DNA from: Prinia subflava
Lineage: Eukaryota > Chordata > Aves > Passeriformes > Cisticolidae
Assembly (NCBI RefSeq): GCF_021018805.1
Contig: NC_086247.1
Coordinates: forward strand, 145,161,378-145,225,377
DNA: 64,000 nt
Reading direction: 5' to 3'
The notes under the pieces are model-generated. The model worked only from the letters and a program-made list of their open reading frames with translations, did no database searches and was not told the DNA's origin. The position numbers and the translations under genes were made by a program. Positions 48,420-61,379 of this stretch are shown here, piece after piece; within the stretch, counting starts at the first letter, position 1, and each line of letters begins with the position of its first letter.

Positions 48420-49064
48420 TGTCACGAGCCAAAGGATGGTCGTGATGGTTCGTTTTGATTTCAGAGTGCAAAAAGAGGCAGTGATAACTTAATTCAAGTG
48501 AAATCAATTGTATCTTTATTGATACACACAGTTATGCGATAGAAAAGAAGGGGAAAGAAGAGAGGGAGAGAGAGAGGGAGAGAAAGGGGGGTAAAGAAAG
48601 GGTATAGCTACCAACTGACAGACGGGGGTCCTCGTGACGTCGTTGCCAACAGACCACCTTCGCAGTCTCCGTGGCACGTAGGTCAATAGAGCCGTCGTCC
48701 GCTGGGGAGGCCTCAAAAGCCTGCTCTCCTGGTGGAGTTGTTATAGTTCTTTTCGAAGCGAGAGGCAAGATGCCAAGAAGGGGGGTCGGTCTCGTGGGCA
48801 TCGCAGGTGTTCTTTCACAATAGGGGGAACGGTGCAGCTCAGGTCTTACCAAGTACGGTCAGTGCAGGAACATCTCTTTGCAAACATGGCCAGAAACCGT
48901 AACCGTCCCCCATTGTTTCATGCATGGGTCCCTGAGGAGGGCGTCTTGGTCCGGTGACAGCAGGTGCAGGGAAAACTTGGCCTGTGCTGTGGCCCAGAGT
49001 CCATGGGGGTCTCAGCCTCTAACAGTCGTGAGGCAAGTGAGGGATTTTCGGACCGACTCTTACA
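48420..49064 (-). repeat. ERV 5' LTR (645 bp)
   Basis: Right-hand LTR on the plus strand, the 5' LTR in element sense, carrying the promoter that would drive the internal frame. By eye it is identical to 43283-43927, including the same C/T tract, AATAAA (48515-48520) and identical short open frames. The LTR boundary on the outside is ...TTACA followed by the duplicated GAGCC. Confidence 0.95.
48515..48520 (-). terminator. AATAAA in ERV 5' LTR
   Basis: Twin of the 3' LTR signal. In the 5' LTR such a signal is normally bypassed, because transcription starts just upstream of it. Confidence 0.6.
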
Positions 49065-49069
49065 GAGCC
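49065..49069. repeat. Target-site duplication (right copy), GAGCC
   Basis: Exact copy of 43278-43282. It joins directly to the continuation of the split CR1 (ccgtcaacatcc). Confidence 0.92.
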
Positions 49070-49125
49070 CCGTCAACATCCTTATTTCCATGGATGGGGC
49101 CTCCACCACCTTTCCAGGCAGTGGT
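49065..49125 (-). mobile_element. CR1 LINE 3' tail, right half
   Basis: Continuation of the CR1 interrupted at 43282: 'gagccccgtcaacatccttatttccatggatgg' and 'ggcctccaccacctttccaggcagtg' are the standard CR1 order in reverse complement. After about 49125 the CR1 match fades ('gtggtgctcattacccc'). Confidence 0.85.
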
Positions 49126-52100
49126 GCTCATTACCCCTTTGTGGTACCTCATCAGGGCTTTTTGTGCAGTGTCAGGAGGTCTAGACCTCAGAGAACTCTG
49201 CAAAATCCAGGCAAAATCTGCAACTCAGGATCAGCTCTCAGCAGAGCTTAAGAGTGCAAAGTCAGCTCAAGGCTGATCCTTGCTACAGGTAAAATTCAAT
49301 TCTGCAAAAACAAAAAAAACATTTAGAGGAAGACTGTAGGAAAATCTGGGAGACACCAGTTCAGGGGAAGATTGCTTTTCTAAGCTGTCTCTGAGGTACC
49401 TGAAAACTTTGTGTGGGGAACAGATGCTGGATCAGGTGAGAGGGAGAAGGGACAAGCCTGGGAAGGAGAACTAGACTTGCTTCTTTGGTTGTTGCTGAGG
49501 AGGAAGAAACAGATTAGTAATCATTGTCTCCAACAGTATCTGCCAGCATCTGTGCAACAGAGACTGGCCAGACAGGGACTGGGGACCAGGGACTGGGGAG
49601 GGCTTTGCCACGTGCCTTGTCCAGGCAAGGGAGTCTGCCAGCCACTGCTGCCACAGGGAACCACCAGCTCTGCCTGTCTGCAAAGGCAGCACTGGAGGAA
49701 TGAAGACAGGGATGTGAGTTTCTATCTTGGAGCCCATTTTTCCCCAGAGCTCTGTGTTAGTCCAGGGACTCATCCTGCTGGAGACTTTTAGATGTATAAG
49801 ACCCTCAGGAAGCTCTGCTGCACACCATGGCAGCTGTCTCCTCTTTTCAGCTACTGCTGTCTGAGGTCACTTATCGACCTGTTGGGAAAGGAATTCAATT
49901 TTTCTGAAAGGGGAGAGTTTCATTTTCTTATATATGAATCCACATTTGGTTGCAAGCTGTTCGTAACATGGTACTGAGCACAGAGGCCCTAATCCTCACC
50001 AAAGTTCTTGGGTGTGCCCTCACTACAGGAACAAACAAAAATAGTGGTTGCATTATCCATTCATCAGATCTGGGTGCCATTTAAGGATGCTGCTTCTTGC
50101 TGTCCCTCTGCACAGCACTATCCTCAAAAATGAAAATAATTTCAAATAATCATTTCAGTTTCAGGTTGCTCAAAGCCAAGCACTTGTAAGGGCAGGCTGT
50201 CAAGTTTCCTGCACCAATTAATGTATTGATAAAGCTTCTGGAGTAGTGACATTAACAGCATTATCTTACAAAGATACCTGCAGGTAATATCAACACAATT
50301 ACTATTGAATCCAAAGTGGGGGAACTGGTGAGCCTGCCTTAACAGAATTACCAAGATACATTAAATTATTTCTACCAATATGGAAACTTATATAAGAACA
50401 AAGCACTGAGTGAGACATATTTGTCTTTGTTGAGCAAAGCTGAAGCACAGATATTCCCCAGGCCATTCTGGCCCATGCTGGTGATATATTCAATGCTCTG
50501 GATGTTTCAAGTAAATACATCTTTAGCCACACTCCCTCTGCCACCTCTACTGCTTTTGATTAAAGGAACAGATTCTTAAAGCAAAGGGTTATCCAGCTAC
50601 AAAAAGGTGATTTATATCTGCAGCACCACAGCCAGGGGAGGAGGCTTAGCCCCAAGGTGGGGTGTCAGAAGGTGCTCTTTCCAAGGTATGGATTGGCACA
50701 AGGCATTCATGAACTTTCACTCCTGTAGCAAAACCCAGTGGCCAAAGCAGTGTTTAACAACCTTTGGACTCACTCCAGCCAGTGCAGAGATGTTAGCTTC
50801 AGGGTGAGGAGAGTGGGGAATGGGATCAGACAGGAACAGTCACAGGGCATCTCAGTGAAAACAAAAGGAAACGATGCTGGATGAGAGAAAGTTGGGTTGT
50901 GTCCATCTTAGCCCAATGTAGCCTCTGCTCTCAAAATTTGAGCATGCCTTTGTAAAATCTTAATGTGCCCTAGCCATGATCTGTTACTTTTTCATTTAAC
51001 CCATATATGCATGTGCATATACAAATATATAATTTTGATCTATAATAAGTGACATATTGAAGAAACAAAGGAGCAAACACCATACAGGCTAAGCAATCCT
51101 ACTCAGAGACATTGCTTTCCCTGTTTCATTTGCTTTGGTAGATTGCTATATTGTGCAGAGATATCTCCTCACTGTTTCCTCTTAATTATCCTTAATTCTA
51201 TTAAACAGACAAACATCAACTGCAAATAATGCATGCTTAATTATGCAGTGTTGGTGGTTGATACTGTATTATCACCAGCTTCTCTTTTAATATTTTGGCA
51301 ACACACAAATGTGCTTAAATAGCCTCTATCAGAGTGATGGTCATGAACCCACTGCATGCACAGTAACCTCACCTCTGCCCACAGAAGGCCAGCAGGGATG
51401 GTGAAAGGGAGCAGTTCCCACCCCAAAAGAGCTTCCAGATGCCCTTTCTCGATACAGATCTGATGGCAGGAGGTTAGCAAATGGTTGCCAGGCGACCCCA
51501 GAGAGAGGCGGGAAGCGCCACCATGCAACACAAAACAATCATTTTCAAAATAAAGCAAAAATTCTCTGGGTTTTGTCATCGTTATTATTTGTAATCGCTT
51601 CTGAGGATGGAGAAGGCTTGTCAGACCAGATGGGACCAGAATATATAATGAAGGACACAGTACATTGCACAGGAGCCAGAGGTAGCTGAGAGCAATAGGG
51701 CCCCAGGATTGTCACTATTGCATTAGGGACCAACAAAACCACAGGGACGTCAGTAAAAGATGCATCTTTTTTCACAAGGACATTGCAAAGATGCCATATG
51801 ACAGACAGCATTTTTAATCACTAAATAATCATCTGCTATAGACACCCTTTACCTGTCATGGTATACTTGGTCTGGGCCTCCAAGGGTCTAGGATCTTCTC
51901 GGGTTTGGCTCTGTGTGTCATATTTGCCACAGCATCTGTAATTAAAACCAAAACCATTTGTTTTCTATGTTGAATTTTCCAGGAACAGATCTAGGTGTAA
52001 AAGACTCGGTAAAATGGGATTTCTTATGGTAGATGCTTTACTTTGCCTTCTTATCCTTTCTACCTGCAAACTGCCCAAGCAGAAGTGATACATTTTCCTG

Positions 52101-53439
52101 CTGTTACACAACAGCTTAAATATATCCAGGAGCCATCTCCCCACTTCAGAGGGCACAAAATATCTGAGGCATGGCCCTGTGCCAGCATCCAGGTAATGTG
52201 GAACCAGCTCCTAAGCTGGATGGCAGTGAGCCCAAAGGAGGGTTTGGAAGTATTTAGATAGAACAGTCCTTTTGCAGTGAATTGGTGAAACTGTTTCAAG
52301 TAGATTCATCCTCATGCTAATTTATAGGAGCCCTGCTTGAAGATGCTGCATTTGCTCAGAATGAGACTATAATGAGGATTTGGCCCTTGACCCATTAAGG
52401 ACACACCATTCCAAACATAACAAGCCAGATGCAGCTCTCCTTCCAGACCCCTCCAAAATACTTGAAATGAGTTGGGTGAAATAGGTCTCAAGCCAGTGCT
52501 GACCCTGCTTGAAACAGGATTTTGGACTGGGTAATGTCCCAAGGCCCTTTTGGTGTGAGCAGTGCTGGAGTGGTGCATTGATGAGGAGGAAACCTGGGCA
52601 CTGTGAAGCCCCTTCAGAGCTCTTGAAGCATCCTAAACTCACATTGGCAGAAGTGCAAGGAGCAGAGATTCCTTTCTTTGCTGGCTGAATCAGTCAAGCG
52701 CTTGAAACACCTTCAGGGTGCGGAAGCAGCTCCTGCATTCACATGGCTGAGTCACACAGGCCAGAGAAAGCCTTCTGCCAACGAGGGATTGGCACAAAAG
52801 CTGAATAATGAGGAGATGTTTACGCTGCTGCTGCTGCTACTGCTGCTGCCTTTACTCAGGGACTCGTTTTATTCTTGCAGGCTCTCAGGCAGTCACCATT
52901 CATGCACAGGTGCAACCATAAAGGGGCCAAATGTGGAAGGCAGGGTGTGACTAAGCCCAAAAATGAGCGACACAAATGCATTATTCATGCAGAAAGCTTA
53001 CAATGCTCCACAATTCCTTTCTTCAGGGCAGATCGCTCCACTATCAACATCAGCCACAGGATTCTTCATTTCTGACACCTGCCTTTGTTCCTTTTCTACC
53101 TCAGAAGCGAGGTGACCTGGGTGTTAGCCTGAAATGGCCGCTCAGTACAAACTTTCCAGCAATGCTGGGTAACAACCTGGGACATTTATGGGGTAGAAGT
53201 GACACAAGTGGACACTGCCCTCTTAAGCTGTCAGCTCCTCTGAGCACAGGAATCAGTGTGATGTCAGGAACTTTGCTAGAGAATTGTATTAGAGGAAGAG
53301 TATAAAAAAGAGAGAGGAAGAGGAGACCAGAGAAAGCAAAAAGAAAGGTGAGGATGGGAAGAGAGAGAAACTTCCAATCAACATTAAGAGAAAGATGGAA
53401 ACTTGACTATGTTGTTGAAAATAATAGGACTTTTAACAG
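49126..53439. other. Intergenic, no gene seen
   Basis: Unique DNA. The open frames at 49411-49791 (+) and 49471-49773 (-) overlap in a GC-richer block and lack recognisable motifs. A short (CTG)n run lies at 52825-52849. I saw no other named repeat. Confidence 0.5.
52825..52849 (+). repeat. (CTG)n microsatellite, one CTA interruption
   Basis: About eight CTG units with one CTA. It falls in a 90-codon chance frame as a leucine run. It is too short to be notably unstable. Confidence 0.85.
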
Positions 53440-55080
53440 TTAAAAGGTTTTAAAAGGTCATTATGCATTTAGCAGCAAAAGAGCAATATGAATTTCTAAG
53501 CAGCAACATCTGGAAGATCAAAAGAAATCATACTTCAATCAACATGAAAATCTCTGCTCATTACACACAATCATATTTAGTTATTAATAGACACAGGCTA
53601 GACACTGACATTTTACACATTTCATCCTATGATGCGCCAGGGACACTTCTGGCATTTAGTTTATCATTTTCATCAGTGTCATGGAAAGAGTGACCGATAT
53701 GACCCCAAAATATCTCACACTGTCAGTCATCGTAAGTGAATTTATCAACACATATGAAATCGGAATCCACATGAGAGTTTTAACTGTTTGCATACTAAAT
53801 TACTTCATTCTTCACGCTTCAAGGAAAAAAAATCAGTTTTGCATAATAAATAATGATAAGGGCCAGTGGACAATTATATAGGTGGAAACAGTATGCAAAA
53901 CATTTGGAATTCAAATTTGATGTGTGAATATATCCAGAAGTTGCTTAAGTAATCAGCTCAGCAGCTGTATTAGCCATTGTTAGAGCTTAATACAAAAGCT
54001 CTTCAGCTTTTATTAAAAGCAGCCCAACTTAAACTGCAGTTGGCACATGTCCTATTGGTATTTTTGTTTTGTTAGACAGCTTCCAACAGATTCAGATGTG
54101 CAATTAGGTCAATATTAAAATTAAATGGTCCATTGTTTTAAGTCAGAATACAAAGAGGTCTTTGGGAGGAAGGAGTCAGTCCAAAAATAATGTTGACTCC
54201 AACATGAGCACAAAAACAAAGTGCTGTAAGCCAGCAGCCCCAGTCTAAATCTGTACCTTGTGGTGTGAGAGGGAAGGCTCTTAGCTGAGAATCATTTGCT
54301 AAACTGGCATATTGGATTTCATGACTGATTTTTGTGTGTAATAATTGCATTAAAAAAATAATGAGAGTGGGTTTCTTTCTAGTTTTAGCAATCACTATGG
54401 CAAACATGCTGAGACGCTTCAGACAGAAATGTGATTTTACTTCTAATGACAATTATTTTTGGACTGAATTGCAATTTAGTTCGTTAATTAGATCTGTCAC
54501 TGCATTTTCTAACTCGGTTATTGCATCCTTTGATGATTTTACTAGAATTATACTTCTATTTCTGCCACTTTGCATTCTATGCTTTAATAATTCTTCAGAC
54601 AAGTATGGTAGGCAGTTGATTACATTTTGTGGCAGCAGTAATGTAAACCCTCTCCTGTGTTACATTGATTCAAAAATCACGCTGGTCACTGAACCAACAC
54701 GCTAAGCCAATACTGCTCTGAACGAGTGAACTATTCAGAGGAATTCAGCCAGGGACGGATTGTGGACATGCTTTTTTAGTCATTAAATGGATATAAACAG
54801 TTACAAGCAATTGTAAATGAAAACAAGATTTAAAAAAAGAAAATACCCTGAATGTTCTAAAACTCATTTATCAGCAAAATGAGATCTTATCTACTAAATT
54901 ATTTCAGGGCAAGCTGGCGTAGGTTTATTATATATTAATGAACTGACAGATTTTTAAAGATCTTGCCATTTCAACAACTTTAGAAAATTGATTGTTTTTA
55001 TGTGAGGTCTGGCTTTTTACTCACCCAGAACTGTGGGTGTAGTTAGAAATTCACTTTTGGAATAAAGACAATATGATCAA
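53440..55080. other. AT-rich unique tract, candidate conserved non-coding block
   Basis: About 1.6 kb of AT-rich, low-CpG, non-repetitive sequence rich in homeobox- and POU-like words (e.g. TATGCAAAAC at 53892, TTTGCATAATAAATAATG near 53839). It has no coding frame of note; the 123-codon + frame at 54334-54705 has random character. The texture is that of developmental enhancers in gene deserts, but that is an impression that only alignment could confirm. Confidence 0.35.
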
Positions 55081-58000
55081 AATAGTCACGTCCAAAAAAA
55101 CTCCAGCACTCCCAAGCTACTGATTGCTCCCAGGCTCCCTGTGTACCCAGGCATCTGCCAGTCAGGTGCTGTGTGAGGTGGATTACAAGACAAAATCCTG
55201 CTGCTGAAAACACCCACCACTAAACATAGCTGGTAGGGCAGTGGAATATGCTGGCTGTAATTCCACTGTCTGCCCTGCACAGGAGACAGCTTGGAGCTGC
55301 CCTGCAGCCCAGGCAGAACAGGGAATGATCACAGTTTCCCTCTTCTCTTTGCGTGCTCAAAGCCTAAACATTTGCTCTGCTTCTTTTCCTGCAATTAAAC
55401 GGCTTCTGTTGTCTCTCTTTCAAGAGAGGGATCACAGAGCCAGAATTCCAGAAACTACCTAGTTCTGCCTGATGTGTCCTTGTGCACTTCTGTCCCACTC
55501 CTAAAAGAATGCATTTGGTAGAAGATTTTTATTATACACATTCAGTGATATTTTTAATGCCAGTTTAAGAGCACGTTCATGCTTATTGTGCAGCTGGATT
55601 TTTTCAAGGTACCTGTGCAGGCCATACGAAGACATCCTGTGAATCCAGTATTTGGTTGTTTGGCTTTAGGGGTGGTATGAATTTCCTAGCAGTGACCCAC
55701 CAGACTTCCAGGACACAGGGACCAGCTAATCACTTCCCAATAGTCTTCTTCCCACATTTCATTTCATTCGTCCAAGTGGGCTCAATTTCCAATCAGCTAG
55801 GCAACATCATGGTAAAAATATTTGTAATTCTAATAGTTGCTTTGTAATTATTTCCTAACCTCCATGGATTCCTTTTCTGTAAGTGGATGCTTTCTTGAAA
55901 TGTTGGGTTGCAGAATAGAAATGGATATTGTTTTAAAAGCTTCTATAAACCTGGAAAATGGAGCAATGCTCATGTACCAAGCTGGTGGTCAGAAAGGCCT
56001 TGCTGGGGTATGAAGGAAACATTGAATCAACACAGCCCCAAGAGGAGGCTGTCCATTATTCCCCAGACCAGCCCTGAAACTGAGCACTCATTTTCTTTCT
56101 TTAAATCCTCTCCCATTTGGTTTTTGATTTTAAAAAGTGCACCTTCAAATAACTGTACTTCATAATAACAGATTTGATTCTGCATTGTTGAAATTTCCAA
56201 GGATTTTACTAAAAATAACCAATATTTCCTTATGAAGATGCTTTCCAGTCTGAGAAACACATCTCAAGCTGGTGGGAATGAGCTCATGAGCTTGGAAGTG
56301 GAGTTGCAAGACGGGATGTCTAGGAATTTCTGCCTTATCATCTCCACGGGTGTTTGTCATGTTGTCATGGTTTAATTTTGGCAATTTACCTCTTCTACTA
56401 TAAATAAAATTAGAAAACATAAGAGGCAGTTTACTCATGGCTTTTCTGAACCAGTTTTTTTAACCTGTAAGCAAAATATTGATACTTGAATGTCTACAGT
56501 GCTTTATGAAGAGTCAAGACAGAGAAAGATAGAGCACATGGCTATGAGGGAGGGGTGGGATATTTGGCCAAATCCTGCAAAATTAGACACTTTGAACAAA
56601 ACAAAGCTGTTTAAAATATAAAGCTGTAGGAGCACCATATGAGCAGGGCAGGAAGAAGGTGGGCTTGAAGGGCAACAGCAAAAAAATCACTTATCTTTTA
56701 ACGACCACCACTTACAACTGTTTAAAACTTTGCAAAATCATGTGCACAACTTTAGGTGGAGGGAGTAGCAAGAGAACATCTTTGTATTGCAGTAAAGCCA
56801 CACATATTCCTTGGATGCAGTAGGGTGCTGTCCCTTGTCCCCAAAAGTGCTTTCCTCCTGCATGCTCTGCCCCAGACACAGCAAAGGTCACAGCAAAGAA
56901 TGGATCCAGTGAGGACTGGACATGCTCTTTTCTTGAGAGAGAAAAAAGCCCTGAGAAATCCTGGGGCACGACATCCACACTGGGTCAGTAATTGGATGGA
57001 AGAGGGGAGGGGGGCAGAAAGGAGCAAGAGGGCTGTCAGGCAAGCAGAAAAGAAAGGAGCAAAAGCGGTTTTCTCTCAGCGTGAGAAGTGCCCTGTGACA
57101 TCTGGTCAGGATGCTTGTGGAGCAGTAGGATTCATGCAGGTAAAAAAAACTATCCTGATGCAGGCCTGAAGCAAGGCAAGGTGGGGTAGCTGTGGGAGGA
57201 CTGTCAGAAGGGATGTAGTCACTCTGAAACAGAGATGCCTCTGCACAAAACTTGTACCAGTGCAACTCATTGCAAAACAGAGTCATGCTGCTTCCAAAGT
57301 GGTCTAATTAAGGCAGAATCAAAATGTCAGCTTAAAATAAAGGAAAAAGAAAAAGAAAAGAACTTTTGTATGAAGACACAAGGAATCTGATGCCAAAAAA
57401 CCCACGAAAATTACAGGGGAGGGGAAAACAATCTCAACATTTCCATCTTGCCAAAGACCTTTCTCACTGGAGGGAATTTCAGTTGAATAGTTACCACTGC
57501 CAGCAGCTGAAGTTGCAAACTGAGCAGGGGAGCAGCAGGGTTCTCATTCTCTCGCCTTGCTGACCAAGGGCTCTGACAATCCAGCTCATTATTTTCAAAA
57601 GCTCAGCTCAAAGCAGCAGTCCCAGCACTTGCTGGGCCCACATTAGTCCATTTACAGCATTTGTACCATCCAGTGACCAGGCTTCTGGCAAGAACCAAGA
57701 TAAAAACCATCTTGGAAATGAGGTTTGGCAAATGGCAGTGCTAAAAAGCACTTCTGGTTCTGCTATGCAAGAGGAAATTCAGTGAGAAATCCAGCACAGT
57801 GCTGCAGCCAGATGCAGTTTTGGGGGAGCAGTGTAAGGATGGGAAGGAAGAGTTTCATTCTGAGCGGAGAAGCCCTGGGTGCCCTTCTTCCACTGAGTGT
57901 TTGCTGGAGGTTTGTGAACCTCCACATGCCCTTTGGAAAGAGAACTGAAGAAATTAAAAAAAGAAAACCTGCTGCTTTTGCTCCAGACTGGCTTGGGCAT

Positions 58001-58799
58001 CTGCCTTGCCCTCATGCAAACCACAGGCAAAGGTCCAGGCAGCAGCTCCAGAGATGGTTTTGGAAATGGTACCCCAATGCCAGACTGGATCAAGTCAATT
58101 CACAACAAGGAGAGACTCAGAACACCTGCAACAAAGGTGGTTCTTGATGTTGGATGTTGTTGCAGCTTTTCTAATATAAAAACAACAGTTAATAAAACTT
58201 AGCAAAATCTTCTTTGAGAAATTCACCATTGTGCAAATTTTTATGCCTGAATTACAAGCCCAAATAATTAACACCATTCCAATGGAAATGACAGCAAAAA
58301 CCACACTACAGCAGTGCTATGGGGAATGCTTTCTTTTTGTCTTGTTACAGTTCTTTTTTCCCAAGTTGGAAATAAATATATAAGTTAAACAAAATAAAAA
58401 TGCCCACCTAATTGTGCAGATGCATAGATAATTAACCACTTAATTTAACCCACTTAGCTTCAATGGGAAAGAAATGCAATCTGACAGTCAAGGCAATATT
58501 TTTCCATTCATTCTAGTGTTTGAAAACATCTACTTTATTTTAATAGCACCTGAATTCAATGGATTGATACTAATGTTTTTGCTTAATTTGGCTTTAGAAA
58601 GATTGTATAACATTAAATAGGTAAAGAACATACCATGGGTAAAAATATCAGTGTCATTATGTTTCTGGCAAATATGAACAAATGTTATTAATAACAAATA
58701 TGTGTATCTTTGTGAATAGATTGATTAAAGAGGTACTTATCTGGGAAAATTTACTTTGGGAAGAAAGTTGGTTAAAAAGAAAATCATGTGCTTAAGGCT
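55081..58799. other. Intergenic, no gene seen
   Basis: Mixed unique DNA. The 56.75-57.3 kb block carries overlapping frames of 90-137 codons on both strands, with basic, low-information composition and no motif. I see no confident repeat. Confidence 0.5.
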
Positions 58800-59160
58800 C
58801 CAAAGAACACACTGCTAGAAAACATTGAAGTGTGTGGCTCTTTATTTGAAATCTGAGATCCCCGTGTTAATGGCTCCCCAGTATTCATTACCATAATGCA
58901 GCATTAATCAAGCTATGCTACACTGCCTCCACAACACGCTGCTGTCCATCAGCAGGGAGCGGGGCACTGGGGACCTGATCTGCAGCTCTGTGCAGCCAGA
59001 GGCTGATCTGCTTGTTTTGCCTGCCTTTCCTTTCACCTACAGCACGAGGTGGCACCTGCGCCCCGACAGAGCGCTCACGTTCGGCATCGCTGAGCAGGTT
59101 TACTGCTCCTGCTGCACCTCTGGCTCAGTACACTCTGCCCACAAAGGCATCTGAACCTGA
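58800..59160. other. Unique block with CpG-dense candidate exon
   Basis: AT-rich conserved-looking sequence (58830-58920, e.g. 'ccagtattcattaccataatgc') is followed by a short stretch with seven CpGs in 55 bases (59043-59097). That stretch is preceded by a pyrimidine tract plus CTACAG and followed by CAG|GTTTAC. It is open in one frame as part of a 79-codon reading. It may be an exon of an unannotated transcript or a regulatory element. I cannot tell which from sequence alone. Confidence 0.3.
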
Positions 59161-61379
59161 CGCAGGAGGCAGGCAAAACTGAGATATGGCCTCAGGGTGA
59201 AGGATCATGGCCAGGTTGCTGGATTAATGCCCACCACAGAAGGCTTGGAACTGAATTTACCTATCCTGATATTGCCAGGGATGGCAGCAAGAACATCTTC
59301 TCCAAGAGATGTGTAATACTGCCCTCAGCATCTTATATACCACAGCCAGCACACACATGTATTACATCACTAATGGTTTCCAAAACAGAAGACAATGAGG
59401 GATTTGGGAGACTATTAAAAGGGTTAGTAACAAAATCCCACACTGTATATTTTGGGAAAGACTTAAGGAAAACTTTCACGCAAAGCTCGATGCAAGTATT
59501 GCTAAACTCAAATATAACCCTGTGGTTATGTCTTGGCCTGGGTCTAAAGCTGTAAAGAAATAATATCCACAACAATGCTGACTGCCCACCTCTCCATGAG
59601 CTGCTACATCTGAGGGAAAACCCCTGTGGCACAAAGCCCTTGTTTATAAATATACGCTCATGCTTTCATATAGGTGCATCTATAAACACACATGCACATA
59701 CACATATTATATATATGTGCCAGCATCTACCATCTAAAGATCACAAGATGCTTTCAACACAACTTTTATGACTTAGATTCTCTACTCTTAGTTTACAGAT
59801 AATGGATTTTTTATCTCACTAGTGGCTCTGAAGAAATGATGTTGAAATAGTTTCAAACTATTTTATTATTAATCTGCAAAGAGAAAAATATTTTAAAATC
59901 ATTGTATCAGGTAAAACAAAATGCTTCATGTACCAAAATCTTTTATTTTTCCCCTGATTTAAGAATTTAGAACTTTTTTGGAATAAATTTTCATGTAATT
60001 TCTAGCTAAAGTACTTTCCAATAAAAAAATCAAATATACCACCCTGATAGTATTACAAAGAGGCATATTTCCTATGAAATTAGAAAGCAAAATTCACAGT
60101 GAGATAACGGGTTTTTTACATGTTTTGCAATATTTTACAAATATTTAGTATCATTGAAACCTCTTGGATCACCAGAAGTTTTGCATAAAATAGTTCATCC
60201 AGTTGTGTATTTGGGCCCAGCATATGGTTCCTGGTTTGAAGTTTTAGACAGACTGGAAGCAGTTTAAAATATGTCCTTAGTCTCCCAGCCTTTTTTGTGC
60301 AAGTTTGTATTTTGTGCTGTTGGTGTAGGAGACATTAGGGAATACACATGTTCTTGGTTCTTGAGCTGCCTTAGTACCGGGAAATGAAATATTTTCTTTT
60401 GCAATGACTGCATTAACAGTAAAAAGGGAAAGGAGAGTCATTACTTGTCCACAGTGTAGCAAACTCTATTGCTGAACCTGCTTTTGGTGTGCACCATGGA
60501 AAACAAGTCCCTGCACTTTGTCTCCATCCAGATTTCCCTTGTCCAGAAGGAAACAACACAGGAAACCCAGTGGGTGAGTGCATCCTCCTGCCTCTGTCCA
60601 AGGCCATGGCAAAGAGGCTGCTACCTGCACACTGCCACACAAGAGCAGGCAAGGGGAGGATAAATAGATGTGGCCCAGCTCTCCCTGGGATGCTGCCCCT
60701 GCATCCAGCTCTTCTCCTCACACTTTCACTGAGCTGTCAGGGAAAAGGGAGGAAAAGGAAGAAGCTCAAAACCAAGACCCACAGCTGTGACTACAGCAAC
60801 ACACAAAAAGCTGTTTATGCCCTGCCTCACATACACTGATGTCACATTTGTCAGGCATCCTTCTCCTAGGACAAAACATGGGACCATGATGAATCCTGGC
60901 ACTCTTGGGGTCTCCAGCTGCTTACAGCCAATGGAGTCTGACAGTCCCGTGTCCAGGGAGCTGAGAAGGAAACCAGTCTTGAGGAGCTGGCGGCAGGTGA
61001 AGGAAATCAAGGAACACCTAAAAATTGTTATTGCCAAAATACATAGCAATAGAATTTAATGATTATTCAGGTGCAAAGATAAGTATCAGCATGTGGAAGA
61101 AACCGTGAGCAGGAAATAACAAAAAAAGAAAGGCCAGGTTATGCTATCATTTGTTTAATCATGAATATAATGGATGATGGTGAAGGAAAAGGTCTTGCCA
61201 GCAATGCAGTTTAGTTGGATCCTTAGTGAGGCATAAGCTTTGCTCTCAGAAAGTCTTCCTTGGAAAATAAATTCATATTGGCTTGAATACAGGCACTGTC
61301 ACACAGAGTGACAACTGGCTGAGTGGCTGTAAACAAAAAGTAAAGATAAATGACACAACATCAGGTCGGTGTGTCTGCA
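59161..61379. other. Intergenic, no gene seen
   Basis: Mostly AT-rich unique DNA, with a short AT/CA microsatellite patch near 59.68-59.72 kb. The two overlapping frames near 60.41-60.84 kb look like chance in a GC-richer patch. Confidence 0.5.

Larger units (their letters stand above)
43283..49064 (-). mobile_element. Young endogenous retrovirus (5,782 bp), full LTR-internal-LTR structure, non-autonomous
   Basis: The structure is complete: LTR (43283-43927), 4,492-bp internal part, LTR (48420-49064), TG...CA termini and a 5-bp duplication GAGCC. It is in minus orientation, because the AATAAA signal, the primer-binding-site candidate and the long open frame all read leftwards. Order in the sense direction: 5' LTR, PBS candidate, leader of about 430 nt, a 761-codon frame joining gag-position sequence to reduced pol sequence, broken envelope-like frames, an AT-rich repeated segment, 3' LTR. 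Standard retroviruses need about 7-9 kb; here protease, most of RT, RNase H and integrase are not visible. It therefore probably moved using enzymes supplied in trans. A 5-bp duplication is compatible with several ERV classes, and I do not assign the family. It is inserted in an older CR1. Confidence 0.95.

Noticed and set aside
48532..48852. 106-codon frame inside both ERV LTRs, sense strand
   Set aside because: It is identical in both LTRs simply because the LTRs are identical. Its C-terminus is a translation of the C/T tract (LSLSLS), and there is no sign of an LTR-encoded protein.
59735..59830. Possible MIR/L3-type relic ('tagtttacagataatgg')
   Set aside because: Only one short block resembles the repeat core and the order of the other blocks is not visible.
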